From Streptomyces thermodiastaticus (GTDB lineage: Bacteria; Actinomycetota; Actinomycetes; Streptomycetales; Streptomycetaceae): DNA of 64,000 nt. Position 1 is the first letter of the stretch. The number at the start of each line of letters is the position of its first letter. A program made the translations under genes and the position numbers. Of this stretch, positions 8,350 to 16,370 are shown in pieces. The stretch spans positions 1-64,000 of the forward strand of contig NZ_BNBV01000003.1 of NCBI RefSeq assembly GCF_014656135.1. The letters are read 5' to 3'. The notes under the pieces were generated by a model. That model was not told the DNA's origin. It ran no database searches and saw only the letters and a program-made list of their open reading frames with translations.

Positions 8350-9552
8350 TCAGCCCCGCAGCGCCAGGGCCTGGCCCGCCACCACCAGCAGCACCTGCTC
8401 GCACTCGGCGGCGAACGCGGCGTTGAGCCGGCCGAGTTCGTCCCGGTAGCGGCGGCCGGAGGCGGTGGCCGGGACGATGCCGGAACCGACCTCGTTGGAG
8501 ACCGCGACCACCGTACGCCGGGTCGCCCGGACCGCCTCCGTCAAGGCGGTCACTCGTTCTTTGAGCGCCTTCTCGCCGCCTCCCGCCCACTCCGCGTCGT
8601 CCCAGGCGCCCACGGCGTCCATCGCGTCCGTCAGCCACAACGACAGACAGTCGATCAGCAGCGGCGGACCGTCCTCGGCCAGCAGCGGCACCAGGTCGCA
8701 GGTCTCCACGGTGCGCCAGGAGCCCGGCCGGCGCTCACGGTGCGCGGCGACCCGGGCCGCCCACTCGGTGTCCCCGCCCCGGGTGCCGCCGGTGGCGACG
8801 TACACCACTCCGGGAAAGGACTCCAGCCGCCGCTCGGCCTCCGCCGACTTGCCCGACCGCGCCCCGCCCAGCACCAGGGTGCGCCGCGGCACGTCCGGCA
8901 CGTCCTCGTACGCCCCGACCGTCAGCGTGGTGCCGTCCGGCACCGCCCGCGCCCCGGCCGCCGCCAGCCGGCGGTGCAGCTCCGGGCCGGGCGGCACGTC
9001 GTGGTCCAGATGGACCGCGATCACGTCCGTGGTCGGCCCCACCGACCCCACCGCCCGCAGCCGGGCCAGCGCGTCCGGCCTCCCCACCACGTCCAGCAGG
9101 ACCATGTCGTACGTCTCCGCCGCGCCCTCCTCGACCCCGGCCGGGGCACCCCCCGGCGGCAGATACAGCAGCCGGGTGCCGTCCGCCGCGGTCACCGCGT
9201 AGCCCGTGCCCGGCGCGTCCAGGGCCACCGCCCGCACCCGGTGCCCGGTCAGCAGCGCCAGCTCACGGCCGTCCGGCACCCGGCCCGGTTGCGGCAGCCC
9301 GGCCGGCACCTCCAGGGCCGGCCCGTCGTGCGGATGGGACAGCAGCACCTGCGTCACCCCGGTCAGCGACCGCCCGGCCCGCGCGGCCGCCAGCGCCGCC
9401 CCCGGGGTGAGGTCCAGCAGCAGCGCCCCGTCCACGAGCAGCGCGGTCGCCGTGCGCGCGTCGGGGCCGAGCGCCGACGCGCAGGCCGCGCAGGGGCAAT
9501 GGGGGCGGGGCAGTCCCGCGGGGGCACCGGTGCCGAGCAGAGTCACGTCCAC
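8350..9552 (-). CDS. cobU: CobU (adenosylcobinamide kinase/guanylyltransferase) fused to an N-terminal metallo-hydrolase-like domain
   Basis: The C-terminal half (about residues 222-400) is CobU, which phosphorylates adenosylcobinamide and then adds GMP: P-loop GGARSGKS, the DCLSLWLTD strand and the VSNEVGSGIVP loop are all present. The N-terminal half (about 1-215) starts MDVTLLGTGAPAGLPRPHCPC and later has a SHPHDGPALE segment and an LLDVVG strand. This looks like a degenerate metallo-beta-lactamase/phosphodiesterase fold with a CPCAAC cluster. Product size, 400 residues, is about twice a stand-alone CobU. GTG 9552 is the likely start; a weak GACAAT lies 7 nt upstream. It should work with cobS and cobT nearby. 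Confidence 0.92.
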   Translation of the reverse strand: MDVTLLGTGAPAGLPRPHCPCAACASALGPDARTATALLVDGALLLDLTPGAALAAARAGRSLTGVTQVLLSHPHDGPALEVPAGLPQPGRVPDGRELALLTGHRVRAVALDAPGTGYAVTAADGTRLLYLPPGGAPAGVEEGAAETYDMVLLDVVGRPDALARLRAVGSVGPTTDVIAVHLDHDVPPGPELHRRLAAAGARAVPDGTTLTVGAYEDVPDVPRRTLVLGGARSGKSAEAERRLESFPGVVYVATGGTRGGDTEWAARVAAHRERRPGSWRTVETCDLVPLLAEDGPPLLIDCLSLWLTDAMDAVGAWDDAEWAGGGEKALKERVTALTEAVRATRRTVVAVSNEVGSGIVPATASGRRYRDELGRLNAAFAAECEQVLLVVAGQALALRG

Positions 9553-9674
9553 GGACCCGATTGTCCTGTGCCGTCGCAGGCCTTGCGCATCCGACTAGGC
9601 TGCGGGCAGGAGCCGGACCGCGATCCGGCTTCCGCCGTGCAGTGTGCCGACAGTGCTCACACCAGGGAGGCGTC

Positions 9675-9899
9675 ATGGTGGCATGGACGTGGCGGTTCGA
9701 GAGGGCCGACGGGACGGAGGTCCAGCCCGCCGTCCAGCCGGAGGAGTTCTCCACGCAGAGCGACGCCGAGTCCTGGATCGGGGAGAACTGGCGGGCCCTG
9801 CTGGAGGGCGGCGCCGACCAGGTGCGGCTGTTCGAGGACTCCACCGAGGTCTACGGCCCGATGAGCCTGCACGCGGAGAACACCCCGGGCGACGCGTAG
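9675..9899 (+). CDS. Small conserved hypothetical protein (74 aa)
   Basis: A 74-residue acidic protein with no signal or membrane segment; it begins MVAWTWRFERADGTEV and ends HAENTPGDA. ATG 9675 has an excellent GGGAGG ribosome site 4 nt upstream, and codon use is strongly GC3-biased, so it is a real gene. The longer upstream frame is rejected because that site decides the start. No domain recognised. It sits between cobU (divergent) and an HtrA-like protease (convergent). Confidence 0.85.
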   Translation: MVAWTWRFERADGTEVQPAVQPEEFSTQSDAESWIGENWRALLEGGADQVRLFEDSTEVYGPMSLHAENTPGDA

Positions 9900-9957
9900 A
9901 CGTCCCGGCGCGCCGGGGGACGGCCCCGCCGTTCCCCGGCCCTGTTCTCGGGTTCGG

Positions 9958-11052
9958 TCACTGTTCGCCGAGCGTCACCTCCACCGTCTTCTCCGCGCCG
10001 TCGCGCAGATACGTCACCTGCACCCGCTGCCCCGGTTTCGCCGTGGCCAGCGCCTCCGACAGCGAGGTGATCGTGGTGATGTCCGTGCCGCCGACCCGGA
10101 CGATCACGTCCCCGGCCCGGATGCCCGCCCGGTCCGCCGCGCCGCCCCGCCGCACCTCGACCACCGCGACTCCGGCGGGCTGGAAGCCGGCGTCGACGAC
10201 CGTGCGGCCGGTGATCTGCAGCGCGGCCCGCCCGGAGCGGACGACCCTGCCGTACTTCACGATCTGCCCGGCGATCGTCTTCACCGTGGACGCCGGGATC
10301 GCGAAGCCGATGCCGGGCGCCGCACTGCCGCCCAGCTGGGGATCGGTGGCGGCGAGCGTGGGGATGCCGATGACCTCGCTGTCCAGGTTCACCAGCGCCC
10401 CGCCGCTGTTGCCCGGATTGATGGCGGCCGACGTCTGCACCATGTCGGCGATCGTCGCGCCCGTGCCGCCGTTGCCGTCGCCCTCGCTGACGGTGCGCCC
10501 CGTCGCCGAGACGATGCCCTGGGTCACGCTGGAGGACAGCCCGAGCGGCGAGCCCATGGCCAGGACGATCTGCCCCACCTCCACCTTCTCGGAGTCGCCG
10601 AACACCGCGGGCCGCAGCCCGCGCGGCACCGTGTCCAGCTTGACGACGGCCAGGTCCTGGTCCGGGTAGGAGGAGACCAGACGTGCGGTGAGCGTCTGCT
10701 CGCTGCCGGCCGTGGTCACCCGGAACGTGCGGTCGTCCGCGACGACGTGCGCATTGGTGACGATGTGCCCCTTGTCGTCGAACACCACACCCGAGCCGAG
10801 ATCGCGGCTGCCCTGGATCTGCACCACGGACGGCAGCACGTCCTTGATCACCCGCTGGTAGTCGCTCTGCAGGGCGTCCGTGGCACTGCGGGCGGTGTCC
10901 CGGCCGGTCTCCGCGGACGGCTTCTTGGTGCCGGAGGGCTCACCGGAGCCGGTCGGCCCGTCGCACCCGGACAGCGGGGCGGTCAGACACAGGACGGCGA
11001 CGAGCGCGGCGAGCAGCCTGAGGGCCGGTGTGCGGGCAGGGGAGACGTCCAT
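9958..11052 (-). CDS. HtrA/DegP-like S1C serine protease lipoprotein with PDZ domain
   Basis: An envelope quality-control protease. The 364-residue protein has a lipoprotein signal with lipobox LSGC (Cys30), a trypsin-like domain with the catalytic triad His102 (TNAHVV), Asp133 (DQDLAVVKL) and Ser216 (NPGNSGGAL), and a C-terminal PDZ domain (about 275-360) with the carboxylate loop VVEVRRGGAADRAGI. It is shorter than many actinobacterial HtrAs because it lacks a long cytoplasmic N-terminus; lipid anchoring replaces the membrane helix. ATG 11052 is chosen because it gives the tightest signal peptide; GTG 11073 is possible. Neither has a clear ribosome site. Confidence 0.9.
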   Translation of the reverse strand: MDVSPARTPALRLLAALVAVLCLTAPLSGCDGPTGSGEPSGTKKPSAETGRDTARSATDALQSDYQRVIKDVLPSVVQIQGSRDLGSGVVFDDKGHIVTNAHVVADDRTFRVTTAGSEQTLTARLVSSYPDQDLAVVKLDTVPRGLRPAVFGDSEKVEVGQIVLAMGSPLGLSSSVTQGIVSATGRTVSEGDGNGGTGATIADMVQTSAAINPGNSGGALVNLDSEVIGIPTLAATDPQLGGSAAPGIGFAIPASTVKTIAGQIVKYGRVVRSGRAALQITGRTVVDAGFQPAGVAVVEVRRGGAADRAGIRAGDVIVRVGGTDITTITSLSEALATAKPGQRVQVTYLRDGAEKTVEVTLGEQ

Positions 11053-11216
11053 GCACCGAGTCTGGCCGGGCACCGGGGCCGAGGCGTCCGATGCTCACCC
11101 GAACGAGCGGCGCTGTCGGCGCGGACCGGGAAACGCCCGAAGGAACAGTGCGCCCGGCACGCACCCAGGAGCGGACACGTACCGAGGAGTGAGTGAGGAG
11201 TGAGTACGGCCCCGGC

Positions 11217-12062
11217 TCAGCCGCGCACCCCGCACAGGTGCAGCAGGGTGGCGACCGCACGGTAGGGGTCCGTCCGCCCGGCCCGCTCCTCGACGGCCAG
11301 CAGCATCCCCACGTCCACCGGCAGACCGGCGTCCGGCTGCGGCCGCTGCGGGAAGACCGCGTCGGTGAAGACCCGCACGCCGTACCAGGCCTGCAGCGGC
11401 GCACCGATCCCGGCGAGCGTCGCCGTCAGGTCGGCCAGCCGTTCCGCGCGCCCCTCGCGGGGCGGCTGCGCCGAGGAGGCGCCGGTGTCCGTCTCGTCGT
11501 CCGCGCCGGTGCGCGGACCCGGCAGCCGCACGCCGGCGTCGAGGGCCGCCAGCGCCCCGGCCCAGTCGCCGCGCAGCCCCGGCCCGAACGCCGGCGCGTC
11601 GCCGTTGCGCACCACCAGGGACAGCAGGCCGCCCGGGGCGAGCATCCGGGCCAGCCCGGCGAGCAGCGGATCGGGCTCCGGCACCGACATCAGCACGCCG
11701 TGGCACAGCACCACGTCGAAGCTGCCCGGAAGGAAGTGCACCCCCGTGTCCCGGCCGTCGCCCTCCACGATCCGCGTCCGCTGCCGGATCCCGGGCGGCT
11801 CGGCGGCCAGCGCCTCGCGGGCCGCGGTGAGCAGGGCGGGGTCGTCCTCCAGACCGGTCACCGTGTGCCCGGCCCGCGCCAGCCGCAGGGCCTGCGTGCC
11901 CAGGCCCATGCCGACGTCGAGCACCCGCAGCTGCCGTCCGAGCGGGAACCGGGCCGCCAGCTGCTCGTCGAGCTGCCGGGCCACCAGCTCCCGCCGTACG
12001 ACGTCGTGCAGTCCGGCGGGCCGGACGTGCCCGGCGTCCCCGGGGCACGCGGTCGTACTCAG
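11217..12062 (-). CDS. SAM-dependent methyltransferase, probable CTG start
   Basis: A 281-residue class I methyltransferase with SAM motif I LRVLDVGMGLGTQALRLA, the acidic VTGLEDDP strand, and VLCHGVLMSVPEPDPLLAGLARMLAPGG, resembling CmoM/SmtA-type enzymes; the substrate is unknown. No ATG, GTG or TTG exists in frame at the family-like N-terminus. CTG at 12062 has GGGGAG 5 nt upstream and overlaps the TGA stop of the preceding DUF3043 gene (CTGA). A later GTG would remove conserved sequence. Translation is therefore probably coupled to the upstream gene. Confidence 0.88.
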   Translation of the reverse strand: MSTTACPGDAGHVRPAGLHDVVRRELVARQLDEQLAARFPLGRQLRVLDVGMGLGTQALRLARAGHTVTGLEDDPALLTAAREALAAEPPGIRQRTRIVEGDGRDTGVHFLPGSFDVVLCHGVLMSVPEPDPLLAGLARMLAPGGLLSLVVRNGDAPAFGPGLRGDWAGALAALDAGVRLPGPRTGADDETDTGASSAQPPREGRAERLADLTATLAGIGAPLQAWYGVRVFTDAVFPQRPQPDAGLPVDVGMLLAVEERAGRTDPYRAVATLLHLCGVRG

Positions 12063-12658
12063 GGCCGCTCCCCGCGCTTGACCACCGGCTTGGGCAGCCG
12101 CAGCCGGCGCATCTGCAGCGAGCGCATCAGCGCGTACGCGACCGCGCCCCGCTTGTTCTCGTCCGGGAAGCGTTCGTTCAGCCGCTTCCTCAGCCGGAAC
12201 CCGGTGACGGCGGAGTCCAGCACGATCAGCACGATCACCACGAGCCACAGCAGCAGCGCGAGGGTCTGCATGGAGTCCACGCGGATCATGCTCAGCACGA
12301 GGATGACCACGGCCACCGGCAGGAAGAACTCCGCGACGTTGAACCGCGAGTCGATGAAGTCCCGCGCGTACCTGCGCACCGGTCCCTTGTCACGGGGCGG
12401 CAGGTAGCGCTCGTCGCCGGTGGCGAGCGCCTGGCGCTGGCGCTCCAGCGCGGCGCGGCGCTCCTCGCGCCGCCGCGCGGCGGCCTCCTTGCGCGTCATC
12501 GGGGTATGGGCGACGCTGCGGCGCTGGGCCTGGGCCTCACGCCGCTTGGGCGTGGGGCGGCCCTTGGGGGCCTGCGGGTCACGGGGCTGCTTGGAGACGG
12601 TCACCGGCGCCTGTTCGGCGACCGGGGCCTTCTCTTCCTTGGCACGGGTACGGAACAC
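12059..12658 (-). CDS. DUF3043 membrane protein
   Basis: A 199-residue actinobacterial protein of unknown function. The N-terminal 100 residues are very basic with KQPRDPQAPKGRPTPKRRE and a coiled-coil-like Arg/Glu stretch (ARRREERRAALERQRQAL). A conserved RDFIDSRFNVAEFFLPV motif leads into two membrane helices (about 125-170). The tail LRLPKPVVKRGERP is basic. GTG 12658 is preceded by TACCCT at 8 nt and no ribosome site, a leaderless pattern that decides between this start and longer upstream frames. A methyltransferase is translationally coupled downstream. Confidence 0.88.
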   Translation of the reverse strand: MFRTRAKEEKAPVAEQAPVTVSKQPRDPQAPKGRPTPKRREAQAQRRSVAHTPMTRKEAAARRREERRAALERQRQALATGDERYLPPRDKGPVRRYARDFIDSRFNVAEFFLPVAVVILVLSMIRVDSMQTLALLLWLVVIVLIVLDSAVTGFRLRKRLNERFPDENKRGAVAYALMRSLQMRRLRLPKPVVKRGERP

Positions 12659-12960
12659 AAAGCCCAAGGGTAAAGGTTTGACCCTGGCGGGCCCCAGTCC
12701 CGCGGGGAACGATCCGGCAACGCCGGGCGTCCTCACGGGGCGAGGAACGCACCCCCGCACGAAACGGTGCACTCCGCCCCTGTCCGCTCCCGCGGCCCAC
12801 CATCCCCTCCTCCTTGCGCCGGAGCGCGGACGCGCGCAGTCGTCCTCGGGAATGAGCGCATTGCTTCCCCGGCAGTGCGGTAATGGATGCAGGGCCCGTA
12901 CTGTGGGTTCTGTCGCAGAGCTGTGAGCCGGAGTCGGTCAGAAGGGGGCGCGCGAAGCCC

Positions 12961-13758
12961 ATGAGCGGTGTGATGAAGCGTATGGGGATGATCTTCCGCG
13001 CGAAGGCGAACAAGGCCCTGGACCGGGCCGAGGACCCGCGCGAGACCCTCGATTACTCGTACCAGAAGCAGCTGGAGCTGCTGCAGAAGGTCCGCCGCGG
13101 CGTCGCCGACGTGGCCACCAGCCGCAAGCGCCTGGAACTCCAGCTCAACCAGCTGCAGCAGCAGTCCGGCAAGCTGGAGGACCAGGGCCGCAAGGCGCTC
13201 GCGCTGGGCCGCGAGGACCTGGCCCGCGAGGCCCTGTCCCGCAAGGCGGCCCTGCAGCAGCAGATCACGGACCTGCAGACCCAGCACGCCACCCTCCAGG
13301 GCGAGGAGGAGAAGCTGACCCTGGCGGCTCAGCGGCTGCAGGCCAAGGTCGACGCCTTCCGCACCAAGAAGGAGACCATCAAGGCCACCTACACCGCCGC
13401 CCAGGCGCAGACCCGCATCGGCGAGGCCTTCTCCGGGATCTCCGAGGAAATGGGCGACGTGGGCCTGGCGATCCAGCGCGCCGAGGACAAGACCGCCCAG
13501 CTGCAGGCCCGCGCCGGCGCGATCGACGAGCTGCTCGCCTCCGGCGCCCTCGAGGACCCCTCCGGCATGGTCAAGGACGACATCCAGGCCGAGCTGGACC
13601 GGCTTGCCGGCGGTACGGACGTGGAGCTGGAGCTGCAGCGCATGAAGGCCGAGCTGGCCGGAGGCATCTCCGCCGGCCGGCAGGAGCTGGAGGGCGGCCA
13701 GGGCCAGGCGCAGCCCCAGCAGCAGCCGCAGGACACCCCGCGGTTCGACAAGCAGTAG
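12961..13758 (+). CDS. pspA: Phage shock protein A family membrane-stress protein
   Basis: PspA/IM30 proteins form oligomers on the inner face of the membrane and protect it during envelope stress. The 265-residue protein is almost all alpha helix: an amphipathic N-terminus (MSGVMKRMGMIFRAKANKALD), the conserved AEDPRETLDYSYQKQLELL, then long Gln/Glu/Lys-rich coiled coils to about residue 190. A Gln/Pro-rich tail follows. ATG 12961 is chosen on the conserved N-terminus; ATG 12973 is possible. pspAA lies 100 bp downstream and a two-component pair follows, a usual stress-response setting. Confidence 0.94.
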   Translation: MSGVMKRMGMIFRAKANKALDRAEDPRETLDYSYQKQLELLQKVRRGVADVATSRKRLELQLNQLQQQSGKLEDQGRKALALGREDLAREALSRKAALQQQITDLQTQHATLQGEEEKLTLAAQRLQAKVDAFRTKKETIKATYTAAQAQTRIGEAFSGISEEMGDVGLAIQRAEDKTAQLQARAGAIDELLASGALEDPSGMVKDDIQAELDRLAGGTDVELELQRMKAELAGGISAGRQELEGGQGQAQPQQQPQDTPRFDKQ

Positions 13759-13858
13759 GCCGTCCGCGCTCACCGCACCACCGGGCAGCGCGGCAGCAGC
13801 CCGCCGCACAGCCACGTCACCGACAGCCGCGGCCGTCCACGCCGCCGAGGAGGGCGAC

Positions 13859-14137
13859 ATGATCGTACGGATCATGGGGGAGGGGCAGGTGAGGCTGGCC
13901 GACAGCCACCTCGCCGAGCTGAACAAACTGGACGACGAACTCCTGGCCGAGGTGGAGAAGGGCGACGGTTCCGGCTTCCGCCGCACGCTGACCGCCCTGC
14001 TCACCCGGGTCCGGGAACTCGGCGAGCCGCTGCCGGACGACTCCCTGGAGCCGTCCGAGCTGATCCTGCCCGCCGAGGAGGCGACCCTGGAGGAGGTCCG
14101 GGAGCTGCTCAGCGGCGACGGCCTGATCCCCGGATGA
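13859..14137 (+). CDS. pspAA: PspA-associated protein PspAA
   Basis: A 92-residue acidic partner of PspA found in actinobacteria. It begins MIVRIMGEGQVRLADSHLAELNKLDDELL, has the basic-acidic helix FRRTLTALLTRVRELGEPLP and ends in SELILPAEEATLEEVRELL, typical of the family. The start has a strong GAGGAGGG ribosome site. The downstream histidine kinase starts 107 bp later, so read-through is possible. The exact biochemical role is unknown; an accessory role with PspA is inferred from family and position. Confidence 0.9.
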   Translation: MIVRIMGEGQVRLADSHLAELNKLDDELLAEVEKGDGSGFRRTLTALLTRVRELGEPLPDDSLEPSELILPAEEATLEEVRELLSGDGLIPG

Positions 14138-14244
14138 CGCCGCGGCAGTCCGCTCCCGCTGCCGACTCCGCCGCAGCTCAGCGGCGACGGCCGGCGCCGC
14201 ACCCGGCGCCGGCCGCCTGCCGTCACCCCGTACGGTGGACACCC

Positions 14245-15453
14245 GTGACCACCCTCGACCGCGCCCGCTGCCGGCTGCACGCGCACCCTCGCGCGTGGGA
14301 CGCGGCTCTCGCCGCCGGTGTGCTGGTGTGCATGGTGGTCGGCTCCTTCGCCGGGCAGAACGGCGGCTGGGCCGTGCACCGCCCGGCACCGCTCAGCCTG
14401 GTTTTGATGATCTGCGGTGCCGCCGCGCTCGTGTGGCGCCGCCGCGCCCCCCGCACGGTCCTCGCCCTCACCGCCGCCGCCTCGGTGACCGAGAGCGTCA
14501 CCGCCGACCCGCGCGCCCCGGTCGCGATGGCCGCCGTCGTCGCCCTGTTCACCGTCGCCGCCTCCACCGACCGCACCACCACCTGGCGGCTCGGCCTGGC
14601 CACCATGACCCTGCTGACCGGCGCGGCCATGCTCGGCGGCCCGCTGCCCTGGTACGCCCAGGAGAATCTCGCTCTCTTCGCCTGGACCGGCATGGCCGCG
14701 GCCGGCGGCGACGCCGTCCGCAGCCGCCGCGCCTTCGTCAGCGCGATGCGCGAGCGTGCCGAACGCGCCGAACGCACCCGCGAGGAGGAGGCCCGCCGCC
14801 GCGTCGCCGAGGAACGGCTCCGCATCGCCCGCGAGCTGCACGACGTGGTCGCCCACCACATCGCCCTGGTCAACGTGCAGGCCTCGGTCGCCTCCCACGT
14901 CATGGACAAGCGGCCCGACCAGGCCAAGGCCGCCCTGGCGCACGTCCGCCAGGCCGGCCGGACCGCGCTGGACGAGCTGCGGGCCACCGTCGGACTGCTC
15001 CGCCAGGCCGGCGACCCCGAGGCCCCCACCGAACCCGCGCCCGGCCTGCGACGCCTGGACGACCTCGTCGGCACCTTCCGCAGCGCGGGCCTCGACGTCG
15101 AGGTCGCCCGCGACGCCGCGGGCACCGTGCTGCCCGCGGCGGTGGACCTGGCCGCGTTCCGCATCGTCCAGGAGGCCCTCACCAACGTGCAGAAGCACGC
15201 CGGCACCGGCGCCCGCGCCGAGGTCAGCGTCGTGCGCAGCGGAGAGGACCTGGAGATCACCGTCCTCGACGACGGCAACGGCCACCGCACCGCGTCCGTC
15301 CAGGGCGGAGGGCACGGGCTGCTCGGCATGCGCGAGCGGGTCACCGCGCTCGGCGGCATCCTCACCACCGGCCCCCGCCCCGCCGGAGGCTTCCGCGTCC
15401 ATGCGATCCTGCCGGTCACGACCAGCACGCGTGTTCCGGGGGATGCCGCATGA
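14245..15453 (+). CDS. Sensor histidine kinase, NarL/LiaS family (HisKA_3)
   Basis: A 402-residue membrane sensor. Four or five hydrophobic segments occupy residues about 15-145 with little extracellular sequence, so it probably senses the membrane itself. A short linker leads to HisKA_3 with the phospho-acceptor His199 in RELHDVVAHH, then the ATPase domain with N-box RIVQEALTNVQKHAG, LDDGNG and GHGLLGMRERV. GTG 14245 begins VTTLDRARC; TACGGT sits 8 nt upstream, suggesting a leaderless start, although GGTGGA could serve weakly. The response regulator overlaps by ATGA. Being just after pspA-pspAA suggests envelope stress, but that is inference. Confidence 0.92.
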   Translation: MTTLDRARCRLHAHPRAWDAALAAGVLVCMVVGSFAGQNGGWAVHRPAPLSLVLMICGAAALVWRRRAPRTVLALTAAASVTESVTADPRAPVAMAAVVALFTVAASTDRTTTWRLGLATMTLLTGAAMLGGPLPWYAQENLALFAWTGMAAAGGDAVRSRRAFVSAMRERAERAERTREEEARRRVAEERLRIARELHDVVAHHIALVNVQASVASHVMDKRPDQAKAALAHVRQAGRTALDELRATVGLLRQAGDPEAPTEPAPGLRRLDDLVGTFRSAGLDVEVARDAAGTVLPAAVDLAAFRIVQEALTNVQKHAGTGARAEVSVVRSGEDLEITVLDDGNGHRTASVQGGGHGLLGMRERVTALGGILTTGPRPAGGFRVHAILPVTTSTRVPGDAA

Positions 15454-16130
15454 CGATCCGTGTCCTGCTCGCCGACGACCAGGCGCTGCTGCGCAGCGCC
15501 TTCCGCGTCCTGGTCGACTCCGAGCCCGACATGGAGGTGGTCGGCGAGGCCTCCGACGGCGCCGAGGCGGTACGGCTGGCCAAGGAGCAGCGTGCCGACG
15601 TGGTGCTCATGGACATCCGCATGCCGGGCACGGACGGCCTCGCCGCCACCCGCACGATCTGCGCCGACCCCGGCCTCGCCCACGTCCGCGTGGTCATCCT
15701 GACCACCTTCGAGATCGACGACTACGTGGTGCAGGCGCTGCGCGCCGGCGCCTGCGGTTTCCTCGGCAAGGGCAGCGAACCCGAGGACCTGCTCGACGCC
15801 GTCCGGATCGCCGCCCGGGGCGACGCGCTGCTGTCCCCGGCCGCCACCAAGAGCCTCATCGCCCGCTTCCTCGCCCAGAGCACCCCCGCCGACGACGGCA
15901 GCGACCCGGCCCGGCCGGACCGGCTGGACACCCTGACCGTCAGGGAACGGCAGGTCCTCGTCCAGGTCGCCGGCGGCCACTCCAACGACGAGATCGCCGA
16001 ACGGCTCCAGGTCAGCCCCCTGACCGTGAAGACCCATGTCAACCGGGCCATGGCCAAGCTGGGCGCCCGGGACCGCGCCCAGCTGGTCGTCATCGCCTAC
16101 GAGTCCGGGCTGGTGAAACCGGGACGGTGA
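15450..16130 (+). CDS. Response regulator, NarL/LuxR family
   Basis: The partner of the kinase just upstream, overlapping it by 4 bp. The 226-residue protein has a receiver domain with the acidic pocket ADD, phospho-acceptor Asp55 in LMDIRMPG, and the switch threonine in ILTTFE; the usual lysine is in FLGKGS. A LuxR-type helix-turn-helix follows (about 155-215): LTVRERQVLVQVAGGHSNDEIAERL, then VKTHVNRAMAKLG. It should bind DNA as a dimer. Targets cannot be told; the RND pump gene 240 bp downstream is a candidate by position only. Confidence 0.94.
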   Translation: MTIRVLLADDQALLRSAFRVLVDSEPDMEVVGEASDGAEAVRLAKEQRADVVLMDIRMPGTDGLAATRTICADPGLAHVRVVILTTFEIDDYVVQALRAGACGFLGKGSEPEDLLDAVRIAARGDALLSPAATKSLIARFLAQSTPADDGSDPARPDRLDTLTVRERQVLVQVAGGHSNDEIAERLQVSPLTVKTHVNRAMAKLGARDRAQLVVIAYESGLVKPGR

Positions 16131-16370
16131 CCTGCCCCGACGGTCACCGCCCTAGGGGAAGACCCCGCACGGGATCAGGGAACCGGCCGGTGCCGCTCCC
16201 TCCGCGGGTGGACCGCCCCTCCTCCCGGCGTACTGCGACCGGAGTAGGCGCACGACGCGGAAATGGACCTGGAGGCTACGGAACACCCGACCCCGATGAC
16301 GCAGGGTGGTAAGGGTGGGCGGACCCTGCCGCCCGTGCCGCATCTGCCGCTCCACAGGAGACTTTGACCC

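Noticed and set aside
12733..15402. Long minus-strand frame opposite pspA and the kinase gene
   Set aside because: It is the reverse complement of genes with clear motifs; its translation has no domain and poor codon use.
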